This document shows, piece after piece, positions 1 to 6,283 of a stretch of 15,904 nucleotides of DNA. The notes under the pieces were generated by a model. That model made no database searches and was not told the DNA's origin. It worked only from the letters and a program-made list of their open reading frames with translations. Made by a program: the position numbers and the translations under genes. The stretch lies in contig CAYJAD010000056.1 of NCBI GenBank assembly GCA_964368075.1, positions 1 through 15,904 on the forward strand, written 5' to 3'. This DNA is from CAYJAD01 sp964368075. Lineage in GTDB: Bacteria; Desulfobacterota; Desulfovibrionia; Desulfovibrionales; Desulfovibrionaceae. Numbering within the stretch: position 1 is the stretch's first letter; every line of letters starts with the position of its first letter.

Positions 1-42
1 ACTCACTCGTCATTTTTTTCTTCCCAATTTCGCTCTTCACTT

Positions 43-670
43 GTCAAAGAATCAGTTCTTCGCTGATTTGTCACATAACCGCCTCATTAGGCAGTTATTG
101 TTGCTACACGTTGCCGCTTTGGCTTTCCGTGTGGCGGAAGAGCTTTATACGCTCACCGCTTCGGCGTGTCAACAACTTTTTTTCATTTTTTCAAAGTTTT
201 TTTCAGAGCTCTTCAAAAAACTCTTGGCTGTTCTCTCAGCCTGCGCCCGAAACGTTTTCCGTAGCGCGGAGAGGCAATTTGCCTCAAGTCGTGAACTTTG
301 TCAACAACTTTTTTTCTTTTTTTCAAAAACTCTTTCGAGTCTTTGCGGCTGTTTTTCTCAGCCCTACGCTCGAATATCTTTCCGAAGCGCGGAGAGGCAA
401 TTTGCCTCAAGTCGCCGAACTTGTCAACAACTTTTTTTCTTTTTTGCAATTTTATTTTTGCCACACTTTCGTGTTCCGCTGTTTGCTCAGCTCCCGTTTG
501 CGGGAAGCGCACTATGCAGTAATCGGCATCCCTTGTCAAACGTTTTTTTCAATTTTCCATTTATTTTTTTCAAACCTCTTTTTACAGAAGCCTGCGCTGT
601 GGATCAGCTCGCCGTCTCAAACGGCGGAACGGCAATATGTACGAAAGCGCCCCCAACGTCAAGTGTTTTT
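43..670 (+). repeat. Quasi-periodic array of about 123-bp units
   Basis: Six units start with GTCAA at 43, 168, 300, 423, 535 and 658 (spacings 125, 132, 123, 112, 123). Units at 168, 300 and 423 share GTCAACAACTTTTTTTC; those at 535 and 658 have GTCAA followed by a T7 tract, and the one at 43 lacks the tract. Each of the first five units carries a short GC hairpin 22-40 bp before the next GTCAA: arms 124-129/135-140, 271-277/279-285, 394-400/402-408, 492-496/501-505 and 611-615/621-625. The second and third hairpins are identical (GAGGCAATTTGCCTC); the others differ in sequence but keep the fold. Function unknown. Confidence 0.7.
263..414 (+). repeat. Exact 29-bp direct repeat, offset 123 bp
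   Basis: Bases 263-291 and 386-414 are identical. Each runs from AGCGCGGA through the near-palindrome GAGGCAATTTGCCTC to CAAGTCG, and each is followed within about 10-15 bp by the shared GTCAACAACTTTTTTTC. These are the two best-preserved units of the larger array and suggest recent duplication or gene conversion between units. Confidence 0.85.
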
Positions 671-676
671 TTAAAT

Positions 677-717
677 AAAAAAAAGCCCACTGCACGTCTA
701 GACGAAACAGCGGGCTT
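677..717 (-). terminator. Rho-independent terminator of the antiporter gene
   Basis: Read on the - strand, a 10-bp stem (717-708 with 692-683, one G-U pair) is followed by eight T (684-677) and then ATTT. It sits 21 nt past the stop of the leftward antiporter gene. The 15-nt loop contains CGTCTAGACG, itself a perfect palindrome, so the hairpin can fold further or dimerise. Confidence 0.88.
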
Positions 718-737
718 ACAAGCTACTCTATTTTTGC

Positions 738-2156
738 TTAGATATAGAAAATAAAGGTCATAATGGCGAAGAGCGGTACCAAAATACCAAACGACCAAGC
801 CATATAGCCAAAGAAGGAAGGCATAGCTACGCCTTGATCTTCCGCAATGGAACGCACCATAAAGTTCGGCGCATTACCAATATAGCTATTGGCACCCATG
901 AACACGGCACCAGCAGAGATGGCGGTAAGTGTCATAGCAAGATCACCCATAAGCGTTGTAGCGTTGCCACCTGCAGTATTAAAGAACACCACGTAGGTAG
1001 GAGCGTTATCAAGGAAGCTTGAGAGCATACCTGTTAGCCAGAAATAAACATAATTCACAGGTTGTCCGTTGGAATCTGTAACCAACTGAATGAGCGGAGC
1101 AAGAGCACCGTCGGTGCCGGCCTTCAGAATAGCAAGACAAGGAATCATAGATACGAAGATACCAAGGAAAAGCTTGGCTACTTCTTCAATGGGAGCCCAG
1201 TTAAAGCCATTCAGGTCGCGATTTTCCTTGGTGGTGAACTTTAAAGAAAGTCCGGCAAAGAGTAATAAGACTAAATCGCGAGCGATGTTTTGACCTTCAA
1301 CAACCACATGATAAATGGTAACACCTTCCCATTTTACATAACCGGAAGCAAGCACACCAAGCACTACACCTACAAGGAAGATTAAGTTAATTTTACCGTC
1401 AAGGCCGAGTTTTTCACCGGTGCCAGCATTGGCTGGTACGGGGCTTCCTTCTTTTTTAAAGAGGACAGTGTCAATAACAAAATACAAAGCAAGGAGTATT
1501 ACAGAAAGGAAAACCATTTGAGTAAAGAGTGCGCTTGTAGTCCAGAAAAAGCTTACGCCCTTAAGGAAGCCAAGGAAAAGCGGTGGATCACCAAGTGGTG
1601 TTAAAGAACCACCAATATTGGCCACAAGAAAAATGAAAAAGACCACAGAGTGCACTTTATATTTGCGGTGTTCATTGGCACGAAGCAGCGGACGAATAAG
1701 CAACATTGCCGCGCCGGTGGTTCCCATCCAGCTAGCAAGCACAGTGCCCACAAGCAAAATCATAGTGTTAACCATGGGCGTTCCTACAAGAGAACCTTTA
1801 AGGCGTACACCGCCTGCCACGGTAAAGAGTGAGAAGAGCAAAACCAAGAAAGAAATATATTCTAAAAGCATGGTATGCAAAAATTCATATAAGGTAATAG
1901 AAAAGCCATACACTATGCCGCAGGGTACCAAGAAGGCTAGTCCCCAAAATACCGATATTTTACCAAAATTATGGTGCCAAAAATGCGGAGCTGCTATGGG
2001 AAAAATAGCAATGGATAAAAGCATGCAGGCAAAGGGAATAACCCACACAGCTGAAAGCTCTGCACCAGGAATGTGCGGAGCGCCCTCCGCGGCAAAGACC
2101 AGCGAGGGCAAAAGAGTTGTTAAGCATGCAAAGAGCATGGCAATCATTTTTGTCAT
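738..2156 (-). CDS. NhaD-type sodium:proton antiporter family membrane protein
   Basis: This 472-residue polytopic inner-membrane protein of the ion transporter superfamily probably exchanges Na+ for H+. I see an N-terminal signal-like segment (residues 1-23, ending LVFAA), about a dozen hydrophobic segments, and the family hallmark GGSLTPLGDPP at residues 182-192, just after a long membrane span. A second conserved re-entrant region has FLDNAPT at 381-387, followed by GNAPNFMV at 427-434. The start chosen is the ATG at 2156, preceded by GGAGG five bases upstream; longer upstream readings add an unlikely extension. The gene is a single-gene unit with its own terminator, divergent from trmH. 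Substrate is inferred from family: relatives are variously annotated as sodium:proton antiporters or citrate transporters, so ion choice is not certain. Confidence 0.9.
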   Translation of the reverse strand: MTKMIAMLFACLTTLLPSLVFAAEGAPHIPGAELSAVWVIPFACMLLSIAIFPIAAPHFWHHNFGKISVFWGLAFLVPCGIVYGFSITLYEFLHTMLLEYISFLVLLFSLFTVAGGVRLKGSLVGTPMVNTMILLVGTVLASWMGTTGAAMLLIRPLLRANEHRKYKVHSVVFFIFLVANIGGSLTPLGDPPLFLGFLKGVSFFWTTSALFTQMVFLSVILLALYFVIDTVLFKKEGSPVPANAGTGEKLGLDGKINLIFLVGVVLGVLASGYVKWEGVTIYHVVVEGQNIARDLVLLLFAGLSLKFTTKENRDLNGFNWAPIEEVAKLFLGIFVSMIPCLAILKAGTDGALAPLIQLVTDSNGQPVNYVYFWLTGMLSSFLDNAPTYVVFFNTAGGNATTLMGDLAMTLTAISAGAVFMGANSYIGNAPNFMVRSIAEDQGVAMPSFFGYMAWSFGILVPLFAIMTFIFYI

Positions 2157-2401
2157 ATTTTCCTCCATACAAAAATAGTTGATGAACCAATAACTTGTTA
2201 TCTGTAACTTGGCGTTTTGGCAAGTAAATTGTGCATAAAATGTATTATAATAGAGGAATTTATTTTTTGTTATTTTGATTGAACATGCCAAAATATTGAA
2301 ATTACAGAAAAACAAAGCCTTGCCTTTCGGCTCATTTTTTGCCACAACTCTTACGAACTGCAAATGGCAGTTTTCAATGCACTACTAAGGAGTACTTAAT
2401 T
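2157..2401. promoter_or_regulatory. Divergent promoter region, antiporter / trmH
   Basis: The 245-bp gap between two divergent genes contains the palindrome TATTATAATA at 2243-2252, which reads as a good -10 hexamer (TATAAT) on both strands. I could not find a convincing -35 hexamer at 16-18 bp on either strand, so only the -10 assignment is offered. The flanks are very AT-rich. Both genes have good ribosome binding sites at the gap's ends: GGAGGA for the antiporter and AAGGAG for trmH. Confidence 0.35.
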
Positions 2402-2992
2402 ATGCCCAAAAACCCCACCGACGCTCGTCGCGCTCGCGTTGAAGAAGTGCTCTGTCAGCGTCAGCCGGATTTAACCCTTGTGCTAGCAAATATTCATGAC
2501 CCACATAATGTTTCGGCCATTTATCGCTCTTGCGATGCTTTTGGCGTGCCGGAAGTGCATCTGTATTACACAGATACCCCCTTCCCCGTACTTGCCAAAA
2601 AAACTTCTGCTTCTGCGCGTAAATGGGTAGATTCTGTACGTCACAGCGATAAAGAAAGTCTTTTTTCTGCCTTGCGGGCAAAAAATATGCAAATTATTGC
2701 TACGGCTTGCTCCCCTACAGCGAAACCTTTGCGAGAATGGGATTTTAGCAAACCCACAGCCATTATTATGGGTAATGAACATAGCGGCGTTGCACCAGAA
2801 TTGGCAGAAGACATTGATGGGGAAGTATATATTCCCATGCGGGGCATGATTCAAAGCTTTAACGTTTCGGTGGCAGCGGCTGTGCTGCTTTCGGAAGCGT
2901 CGCGCCAAAGAGATGCCCTAGGTATGTACGACACTGTACGCTATGCAGCCGAAGAATATACGCAACGCGTAGAAAAGTGGTTAGAAAAGTAA
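2402..2992 (+). CDS. trmH: tRNA (guanosine-2'-O-)-methyltransferase, TrmH family
   Basis: This 196-residue SPOUT-class enzyme probably methylates the ribose of G18 in tRNA using S-adenosylmethionine. The three SPOUT motifs are visible: motif 1 IHDPHNVSAIYRSCDAFGV (residues 31-49, with N36 and R42), motif 2 GNEHSGVAPE (124-133), and motif 3 IPMRGMIQSFNVSVAAAVLL (144-163), which forms the knot and cofactor site. The N-terminus (RVEEVLCQRQPDL) closely resembles enterobacterial TrmH, but the longer C-terminal tail of that protein is absent, giving a length closer to the compact Thermus form. Start: ATG at 2402 with AAGGAG nine bases upstream, rejecting an in-frame start at 2339. It could be another 2'-O-methyltransferase of the family, but the motif match to TrmH is good. 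Confidence 0.87.
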   Translation: MPKNPTDARRARVEEVLCQRQPDLTLVLANIHDPHNVSAIYRSCDAFGVPEVHLYYTDTPFPVLAKKTSASARKWVDSVRHSDKESLFSALRAKNMQIIATACSPTAKPLREWDFSKPTAIIMGNEHSGVAPELAEDIDGEVYIPMRGMIQSFNVSVAAAVLLSEASRQRDALGMYDTVRYAAEEYTQRVEKWLEK

Positions 2993-3016
2993 TTATTCAG
3001 AACCCTTGTATATATT

Positions 3017-3047
3017 GAATGGTACTATTTTTACTAATCTACCATTC
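3017..3047. other. Inverted repeat in the trmH-asnS gap
   Basis: Perfect 8-bp arms GAATGGTA (3017-3024) and TACCATTC (3040-3047) enclose a 15-nt T-rich loop. The following sequence, CCTTTGTT, is not a real T-tract, so this is at best a weak terminator for trmH. It could instead lie in the asnS leader or act as an operator. Confidence 0.35.
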
Positions 3048-3127
3048 CCTTTGTTAAACTTCACCTTGTTTACTAACTATTTGCCTGCTAAGGCTCTTTT
3101 TCACTTTTATATTATGAGGTAGTCATC

Positions 3128-4492
3128 ATGCAACGTCTACGTATAAATACAGCTCTTTCTGCTAAAGAAGCCATGGAAAACATCACCCTTTGCGGTTGGG
3201 TGCGTACCCGTCGCGATGCCAAAGGTTTCAGCTTTTTAGAACTTAATGACGGCTCTTGCCTTGCTAACATTCAATGCATTGTAGATGAAGGGACAGCAGC
3301 TTTTGAAGCCATGACCCATGTAAACACCGGTGCTGCCGTGCGAATAGAAGGTGATTTGGTGGCATCTCTAGGCAAGGGGCAAAGTTTTGAAGTGAGAGCA
3401 AAAGACCTTCATGTCTATGGTCTTGCCGACCAAGAAAGTTTTCCTTTACAAAAGAAACGCCATTCAGACGAATTTTTACGCACCATTGCACATCTGCGCG
3501 CACGCACCAATAAATATGGAGCTGCCTTGCGGATACGTTCTGAAGCTGCCATGGCCGTACACGACTACTTTCGCAAAGAAGGTTTTTACAATGTACACAC
3601 CCCTATCTTGACAGGCTCCGATTGTGAAGGAGCCGGCGAAATGTTTCGCGTAAGCACTTTGCCCTTGGGGGAAAAAGATCTCAGTAAGGATTTTTTTGGC
3701 AAAGAAGCTAACCTTACTGTATCCGGACAATTAGAAGCCGAAGCTTTAGCTCTGGGACTAGGCAAAGTGTATACCTTTGGCCCCACCTTTCGTGCAGAAA
3801 ATTCTAACACCCCGCGCCATGCGGCGGAATTTTGGATGATTGAGCCAGAAATGGCTTTTGCTGACTTGCATGATAATATGGATTTAGGCGAAGGATTAAC
3901 CTGTTACGTTATTGAGCATATTTTGCAAAAATGCTCTGACGACATAGCGCTTTTTAATAAATTTGTGGATACAGAATTGGTACAACGCCTAAAAAACATA
4001 ATTTCAAAACCTTTTGCTCGTGTTTCTTATAGAGAAAGTGTGGACATATTGCAAAAATGTGGCAAAGAATTTGAATTTCCTGTATCTTTTGGGACAGATT
4101 TGCAAACCGAACATGAGCGCTATTTAGCCGAAGAGCATTTCGAGCACCCTGTTATAGTGTATGATTACCCCAAATCTATCAAAGCATTTTACATGCGCCT
4201 CAACGATGACAACGAAACTGTGGCGGCCATGGATGTATTGGTACCACGTATTGGTGAGCTTATTGGCGGTTCACAGCGCGAAGACCGCCTCGACGTATTA
4301 GAAAAACGTATTACAGACATGGGGCAAGACCTAGCAGATTTTTGGTGGTATTTAGATTTACGCCGCTTTGGTACAGTACCTCATGCAGGCTTTGGCCTCG
4401 GTTTTGAGCGCCTACTCATGCTGTTAACAGGCATAAGCAATATTCGAGACGTTATTCCTTTTCCAAGAACGCCAGGTAATATCGAATTTTAA
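3128..4492 (+). CDS. asnS: Asparaginyl-tRNA synthetase
   Basis: This class II aminoacyl-tRNA synthetase charges tRNA-Asn with asparagine in the cytoplasm. It has 454 residues, near the usual 460 or so. The N-terminal OB-fold anticodon-binding domain spans roughly residues 15-105 (GWVRTRRDAKGFSFLELNDG). The catalytic domain follows with motif 2 (TFRAENSNTPRHAAEFWMIE) and motif 3 close to the end (GFGLGFERLLMLLTG), finishing with the AsnRS-typical IRDVIPFPRTPG. These motifs separate it from AspRS and LysRS. The ATG at 3128 has GAGGT seven bases upstream. No T-box or other aminoacyl-tRNA leader is apparent in the 135-bp gap before it. Presence of AsnRS suggests direct charging of tRNA-Asn, though whether a transamidation route also exists cannot be judged here. 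Confidence 0.97.
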   Translation: MQRLRINTALSAKEAMENITLCGWVRTRRDAKGFSFLELNDGSCLANIQCIVDEGTAAFEAMTHVNTGAAVRIEGDLVASLGKGQSFEVRAKDLHVYGLADQESFPLQKKRHSDEFLRTIAHLRARTNKYGAALRIRSEAAMAVHDYFRKEGFYNVHTPILTGSDCEGAGEMFRVSTLPLGEKDLSKDFFGKEANLTVSGQLEAEALALGLGKVYTFGPTFRAENSNTPRHAAEFWMIEPEMAFADLHDNMDLGEGLTCYVIEHILQKCSDDIALFNKFVDTELVQRLKNIISKPFARVSYRESVDILQKCGKEFEFPVSFGTDLQTEHERYLAEEHFEHPVIVYDYPKSIKAFYMRLNDDNETVAAMDVLVPRIGELIGGSQREDRLDVLEKRITDMGQDLADFWWYLDLRRFGTVPHAGFGLGFERLLMLLTGISNIRDVIPFPRTPGNIEF

Positions 4493-4614
4493 AAGGTGAC
4501 AAGACAGATATTTCTCTCTTACCTTGCTTGCAAAAATACAAAGAGCTTGTACTGTGCATAACCACCCCTAACATTGGCACACTACTTGCTATAAGAGAAG
4601 TATATTTAATACAC

Positions 4615-4665
4615 GGTTTGCAAAAGTTGGAAGGTTTGCAAATGTGGGTGATGGAGGTGTCACCC
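4615..4665 (+). repeat. Duplicated hairpin element, copy 1
   Basis: A 26-nt sequence starting GGTTTGCAAAAGTTGG (4615-4640) precedes the hairpin GGGTGATG-GAGG-TGTCACCC (4646-4665). The downstream sequence TTAGTAAAAAAAC lacks a T-tract, so this copy is unlikely to be an efficient terminator. Copy 2 lies 111 bp downstream. Confidence 0.75.
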
Positions 4666-4680
4666 TTAGTAAAAAAACTT

Positions 4681-4694
4681 TATGCCTTGGCATA
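4681..4694. other. Inverted repeat between the two hairpin copies
   Basis: TATGCC-TT-GGCATA forms 6-bp perfect arms around two bases, too tight for an RNA hairpin and more like a dimeric protein site. It lies between the duplicated hairpin elements. No function can be assigned. Confidence 0.4.
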
Positions 4695-4725
4695 GACGTT
4701 GCTTTATTAAAAAAGTGCATTAAGA

Positions 4726-4791
4726 GGTTTGCAAAAGTTGGAAGGTTTGCAGGCTAAGAGGGCGATGGAGGCATCGCCCTTTTCGTTTTTT
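4726..4791 (+). terminator. Duplicated hairpin element, copy 2 (terminator-like)
   Basis: The same 26-nt leader (4726-4751) precedes hairpin GGGCGATG-GAGG-CATCGCCC (4760-4779), an 8-bp perfect stem, followed by TTTT-CG-TTTTTTT. This copy has the form of a Rho-independent terminator and could end asnS transcription about 270 nt past its stop. It could equally end an independent small transcript. The GAGG loop is the same in both copies while the stem varies. Confidence 0.65.
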
Positions 4792-4879
4792 ATAAGCATT
4801 TTCTAAGCTAACACAGTCTTTTTCTACAAATTTCCTCATTTTCATAATAATTTTACATTTTCTTAAATAGATGTTGAGA

Positions 4880-4924
4880 GGGGAAGGGGCACTTTTGCTA
4901 GCGCCAAAAAGTTGCCCCTTCCCC
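4880..4924. repeat. Long imperfect palindrome, copy A
   Basis: Perfect 12-bp arms GGGGAAGGGGCA (4880-4891) and its complement (4913-4924) continue into an inner CTTTT/AAAAG stem with a one-base bulge and a loop containing GCTAGCGCC. No T-tract follows on either strand. The inner 21 bases recur in inverted orientation at 5062-5082 with one mismatch. Confidence 0.75.
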
Positions 4925-5051
4925 CCTTCAAACTCCCCCCATCCCCTCAAAACGCGCCATAACAACCATATAGACTCATTACATCAATACATTATCCCTA
5001 AAAAATACTTTTTTTACCATAAGAAGGATAATGAGCGCATTTTGAAAAGGG

Positions 5052-5093
5052 TCTGGGGAAAACTTTTGGGCGCTAGCAAAAGCTTCCCTCAGA
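5052..5093. repeat. Long imperfect palindrome, copy B (inverted)
   Basis: A 17-position stem pairs 5052-5068 with 5077-5093. It has two A-C mismatches and one G-T pair, and encloses the loop GGCGCTAG. The core matches the reverse complement of copy A at 20 of 21 bases, while the outer arms are unrelated in sequence but still pair. This is the arrangement expected of REP/BIME-like interspersed palindromes. Confidence 0.7.
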
Positions 5094-5244
5094 AAAAAAT
5101 AACTTATTGACTCTGCCAAAAAAACGGTGCCCAAATTTTAGGCATAGCCAAAAAAACGTACATTTAAAAGGCACTGTTTACCACTCGTAACTTATCCATA
5201 CACTGCTAGAATTCTTCCTTTCCATCACCCTTCATTTTCCTTAC

Positions 5245-5335
5245 TTTGTATACAAAATTGAAAGCCACGCACAGCACTTTAGCCCAAAAAAGTTCCCTTT
5301 CATCCATAAAAAGATAATTTTTCTATTGTATACAA
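5245..5335. promoter_or_regulatory. Paired TTGTATACAA palindromes (candidate operators)
   Basis: The perfect palindrome TTTGTATACAAA occupies 5245-5256, and TTGTATACAA recurs at 5326-5335, exactly 80 bp further on. Palindromes centred on GTATAC are typical of FCD-domain GntR-family regulators, which respond to organic acids and sugar acids; that assignment is inference. The sites lie 280-370 bp upstream of frdC and 150-240 bp upstream of its likely promoter. A degenerate third site, TGGTATACTT, is at 5579-5588. Confidence 0.45.
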
Positions 5336-5486
5336 AAAAAAATCGTTTTTTTTTATTTTAGATTTAAAATAGCATTTTGCAAAAAAAAGCATGATTGTTT
5401 CTTCAATCAACGTTTCATGAACAAATCTGATGCAATTTACTATGAATATAAAAAAAATACTTCCTTGTGATTTTTTTTTGCATTAA

Positions 5487-5516
5487 TTGACATGCCAATT
5501 AAAAATACTTTATCTT
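5487..5516 (+). promoter_or_regulatory. Sigma70-type promoter of frdC
   Basis: A consensus -35 TTGACA (5487-5492) is followed at 18 bp by TATCTT (5511-5516), which matches four of six -10 positions. The spacer and flanks are AT-rich. Transcription from here would give a leader of about 90 nt before the frdC start at 5616. No other strong promoter is visible closer to frdC. Confidence 0.55.
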
Positions 5517-5615
5517 CACTTCGTTTTATATGCCCTCTTCATATATATAAGTGACATGGCTAAGCTGGGGGCAATGTATGGTATACTTGGCTGTGTTCAA
5601 ACCAAAGGAGCGAGT

Positions 5616-6269
5616 ATGGACGGGACTGTTTCTGTGGGTTCTTTATCAAAGACCCCTTTGTCCGGCCGTATGGATTTTGCACAAGCAGTGACGGGCGTTG
5701 TTTTGGCTTTGTTCACCTTGATGCACCTTATTTTTGTCAGCACGGTACTTTTAAGCCCCAGTGTCATGGATGGTCTTGGCTGGGTTCTTGAAGAGTTGTA
5801 TCTGGCACAAGTGGGTGGCCCAATTATCTTACTTATTATGGTGGCACATTTTGTCATTGCCGCACGTAAGATGCCTTTTCAAGTGGGCACATTGCCGGTG
5901 TTTTTCCGTCATGCCAAAAGCATGAAACACTGTGATACTTGGCTATGGCTGGCACAAGTAGTTACAGCCATTGTTGTTTTAGTTATGGTCAGCATACATG
6001 TATATGTTATTTTAGACACTCTGCCCATTACCGCTCAAACATCTGCCCTTCGCGAGCAAAGTGGTTGGACCCCCTTCTACTTCGTTTTGCTTGTATGTGT
6101 TGGCATTCACCTTGGCATTGGCCTTTTCCGCGTTGGCGTGAAATATGGCTATATTACCGAAGCTACCCGTCCTGTATGGGTAAAGCGCACATGGTGTCTT
6201 ATTGCCGCCTATGTGGCCTTAGGTATTTTAACCATGATTCGCTTCCATTTCATTAACGTAGCTGTATAA
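5616..6269 (+). CDS. frdC: Fumarate reductase cytochrome b subunit
   Basis: This 217-residue di-haem membrane anchor takes electrons from menaquinol and passes them to FrdB. Five hydrophobic spans are visible (about 22-46, 66-84, 111-133, 152-172, 194-212). Four histidines lie in the spans at H37, H78, H128 and H165, matching the order and approximate spacing of the axial haem ligands known in Wolinella succinogenes FrdC (H44, H93, H143, H182). E59, 22 residues after the first ligand, sits where Wolinella has the quinol-site Glu66. The residue two before the last ligand is glycine (G163), whereas Wolinella has Glu180 there. The start is the ATG at 5616 with AGGAG five bases upstream; a longer reading from 5487 would begin inside the promoter. 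First gene of frdCAB. Confidence 0.94.
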   Translation: MDGTVSVGSLSKTPLSGRMDFAQAVTGVVLALFTLMHLIFVSTVLLSPSVMDGLGWVLEELYLAQVGGPIILLIMVAHFVIAARKMPFQVGTLPVFFRHAKSMKHCDTWLWLAQVVTAIVVLVMVSIHVYVILDTLPITAQTSALREQSGWTPFYFVLLVCVGIHLGIGLFRVGVKYGYITEATRPVWVKRTWCLIAAYVALGILTMIRFHFINVAV

Positions 6270-6283
6270 GCCAAGGAGATTAC

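Larger units (their letters stand above)
1..676. other. Non-coding stretch with T-tract/hairpin units
   Basis: No credible gene is present. The + strand is strongly pyrimidine-rich, which removes stop codons and leaves long accidental open frames in two + frames and on the - strand, all made of the same low-complexity F/S/Q-rich residues. The stretch lies beyond the terminator of the leftward antiporter gene, so that transcript should not cross it. It is filled by the repeat units described separately. What lies to the left of base 1 is unknown; the region could be the downstream spacer of a highly expressed gene outside the window. Confidence 0.75.
4493..5615. other. 1.1-kb non-coding region with repeats and frd promoter
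   Basis: No gene is supportable between asnS and frdC. Short open frames here are translations of GC-rich palindromes or T-rich runs and lack ribosome binding sites. From left to right the stretch holds a duplicated 26-bp sequence with hairpins, two long imperfect palindromes in opposite orientation, a direct repeat GCCAAAAAAACG (5115-5126 and 5147-5158), two TTGTATACAA palindromes, an A9-TCG-T9 run (5334-5354), a TGATTG/CAATCA inverted repeat (5392-5409) and a promoter. The 5200-5540 half is extremely AT-rich with many A/T tracts and is probably intrinsically bent. Confidence 0.75.

Noticed and set aside
263..414. Possible CRISPR array from repeated GC-rich palindromic units
   Set aside because: Units are about 120 bp apart with related, not unique, intervening sequence, and only two copies are exact. 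No cas gene is near.
41..754. Long + strand open frames of 237 and 187 codons over the left region
   Set aside because: They overlap in different frames, have no ribosome site, translate to F/S/Q-rich repeats that mirror the DNA repeat units, and run into the terminator and antisense to the antiporter gene. Openness follows from the pyrimidine-rich strand.
1618..2178. 186-codon + strand frame opposite the antiporter
   Set aside because: It is fully antisense to a gene with clear membrane segments and family motifs. Its product is a K/S/T-rich shadow with no recognisable domain.
2157..2363. N-terminal extension of the antiporter beyond the ATG at 2156
   Set aside because: It lacks a ribosome site and would bury a clear signal-like segment behind about 69 unlikely residues.
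3007..3127. T-box or other amino acid leader before asnS
   Set aside because: The gap is too short and lacks the conserved T-box sequence; only one simple inverted repeat is present.
4681..4694. TATGCC-TT-GGCATA considered as a transposon end
   Set aside because: There is no transposase, no matching second end and no target duplication in view. It is kept only as an unexplained small inverted repeat.
4720..5110. Short frames of about 80 codons on both strands in the asnS-frdC gap
   Set aside because: They are translations of the duplicated hairpin and long palindromes; they overlap each other on opposite strands and have no convincing ribosome sites.
5334..5354. A9-TCG-T9 run considered as a terminator
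   Set aside because: The stem would be only A-T pairs with a 3-base loop, and there is no gene immediately upstream. A bent-DNA tract is more plausible.
5487..5615. Upstream in-frame extension of frdC
   Set aside because: It would start at the TTG of the -35 hexamer and add a stretch absent from FrdC proteins. The ATG at 5616 has a good ribosome site.
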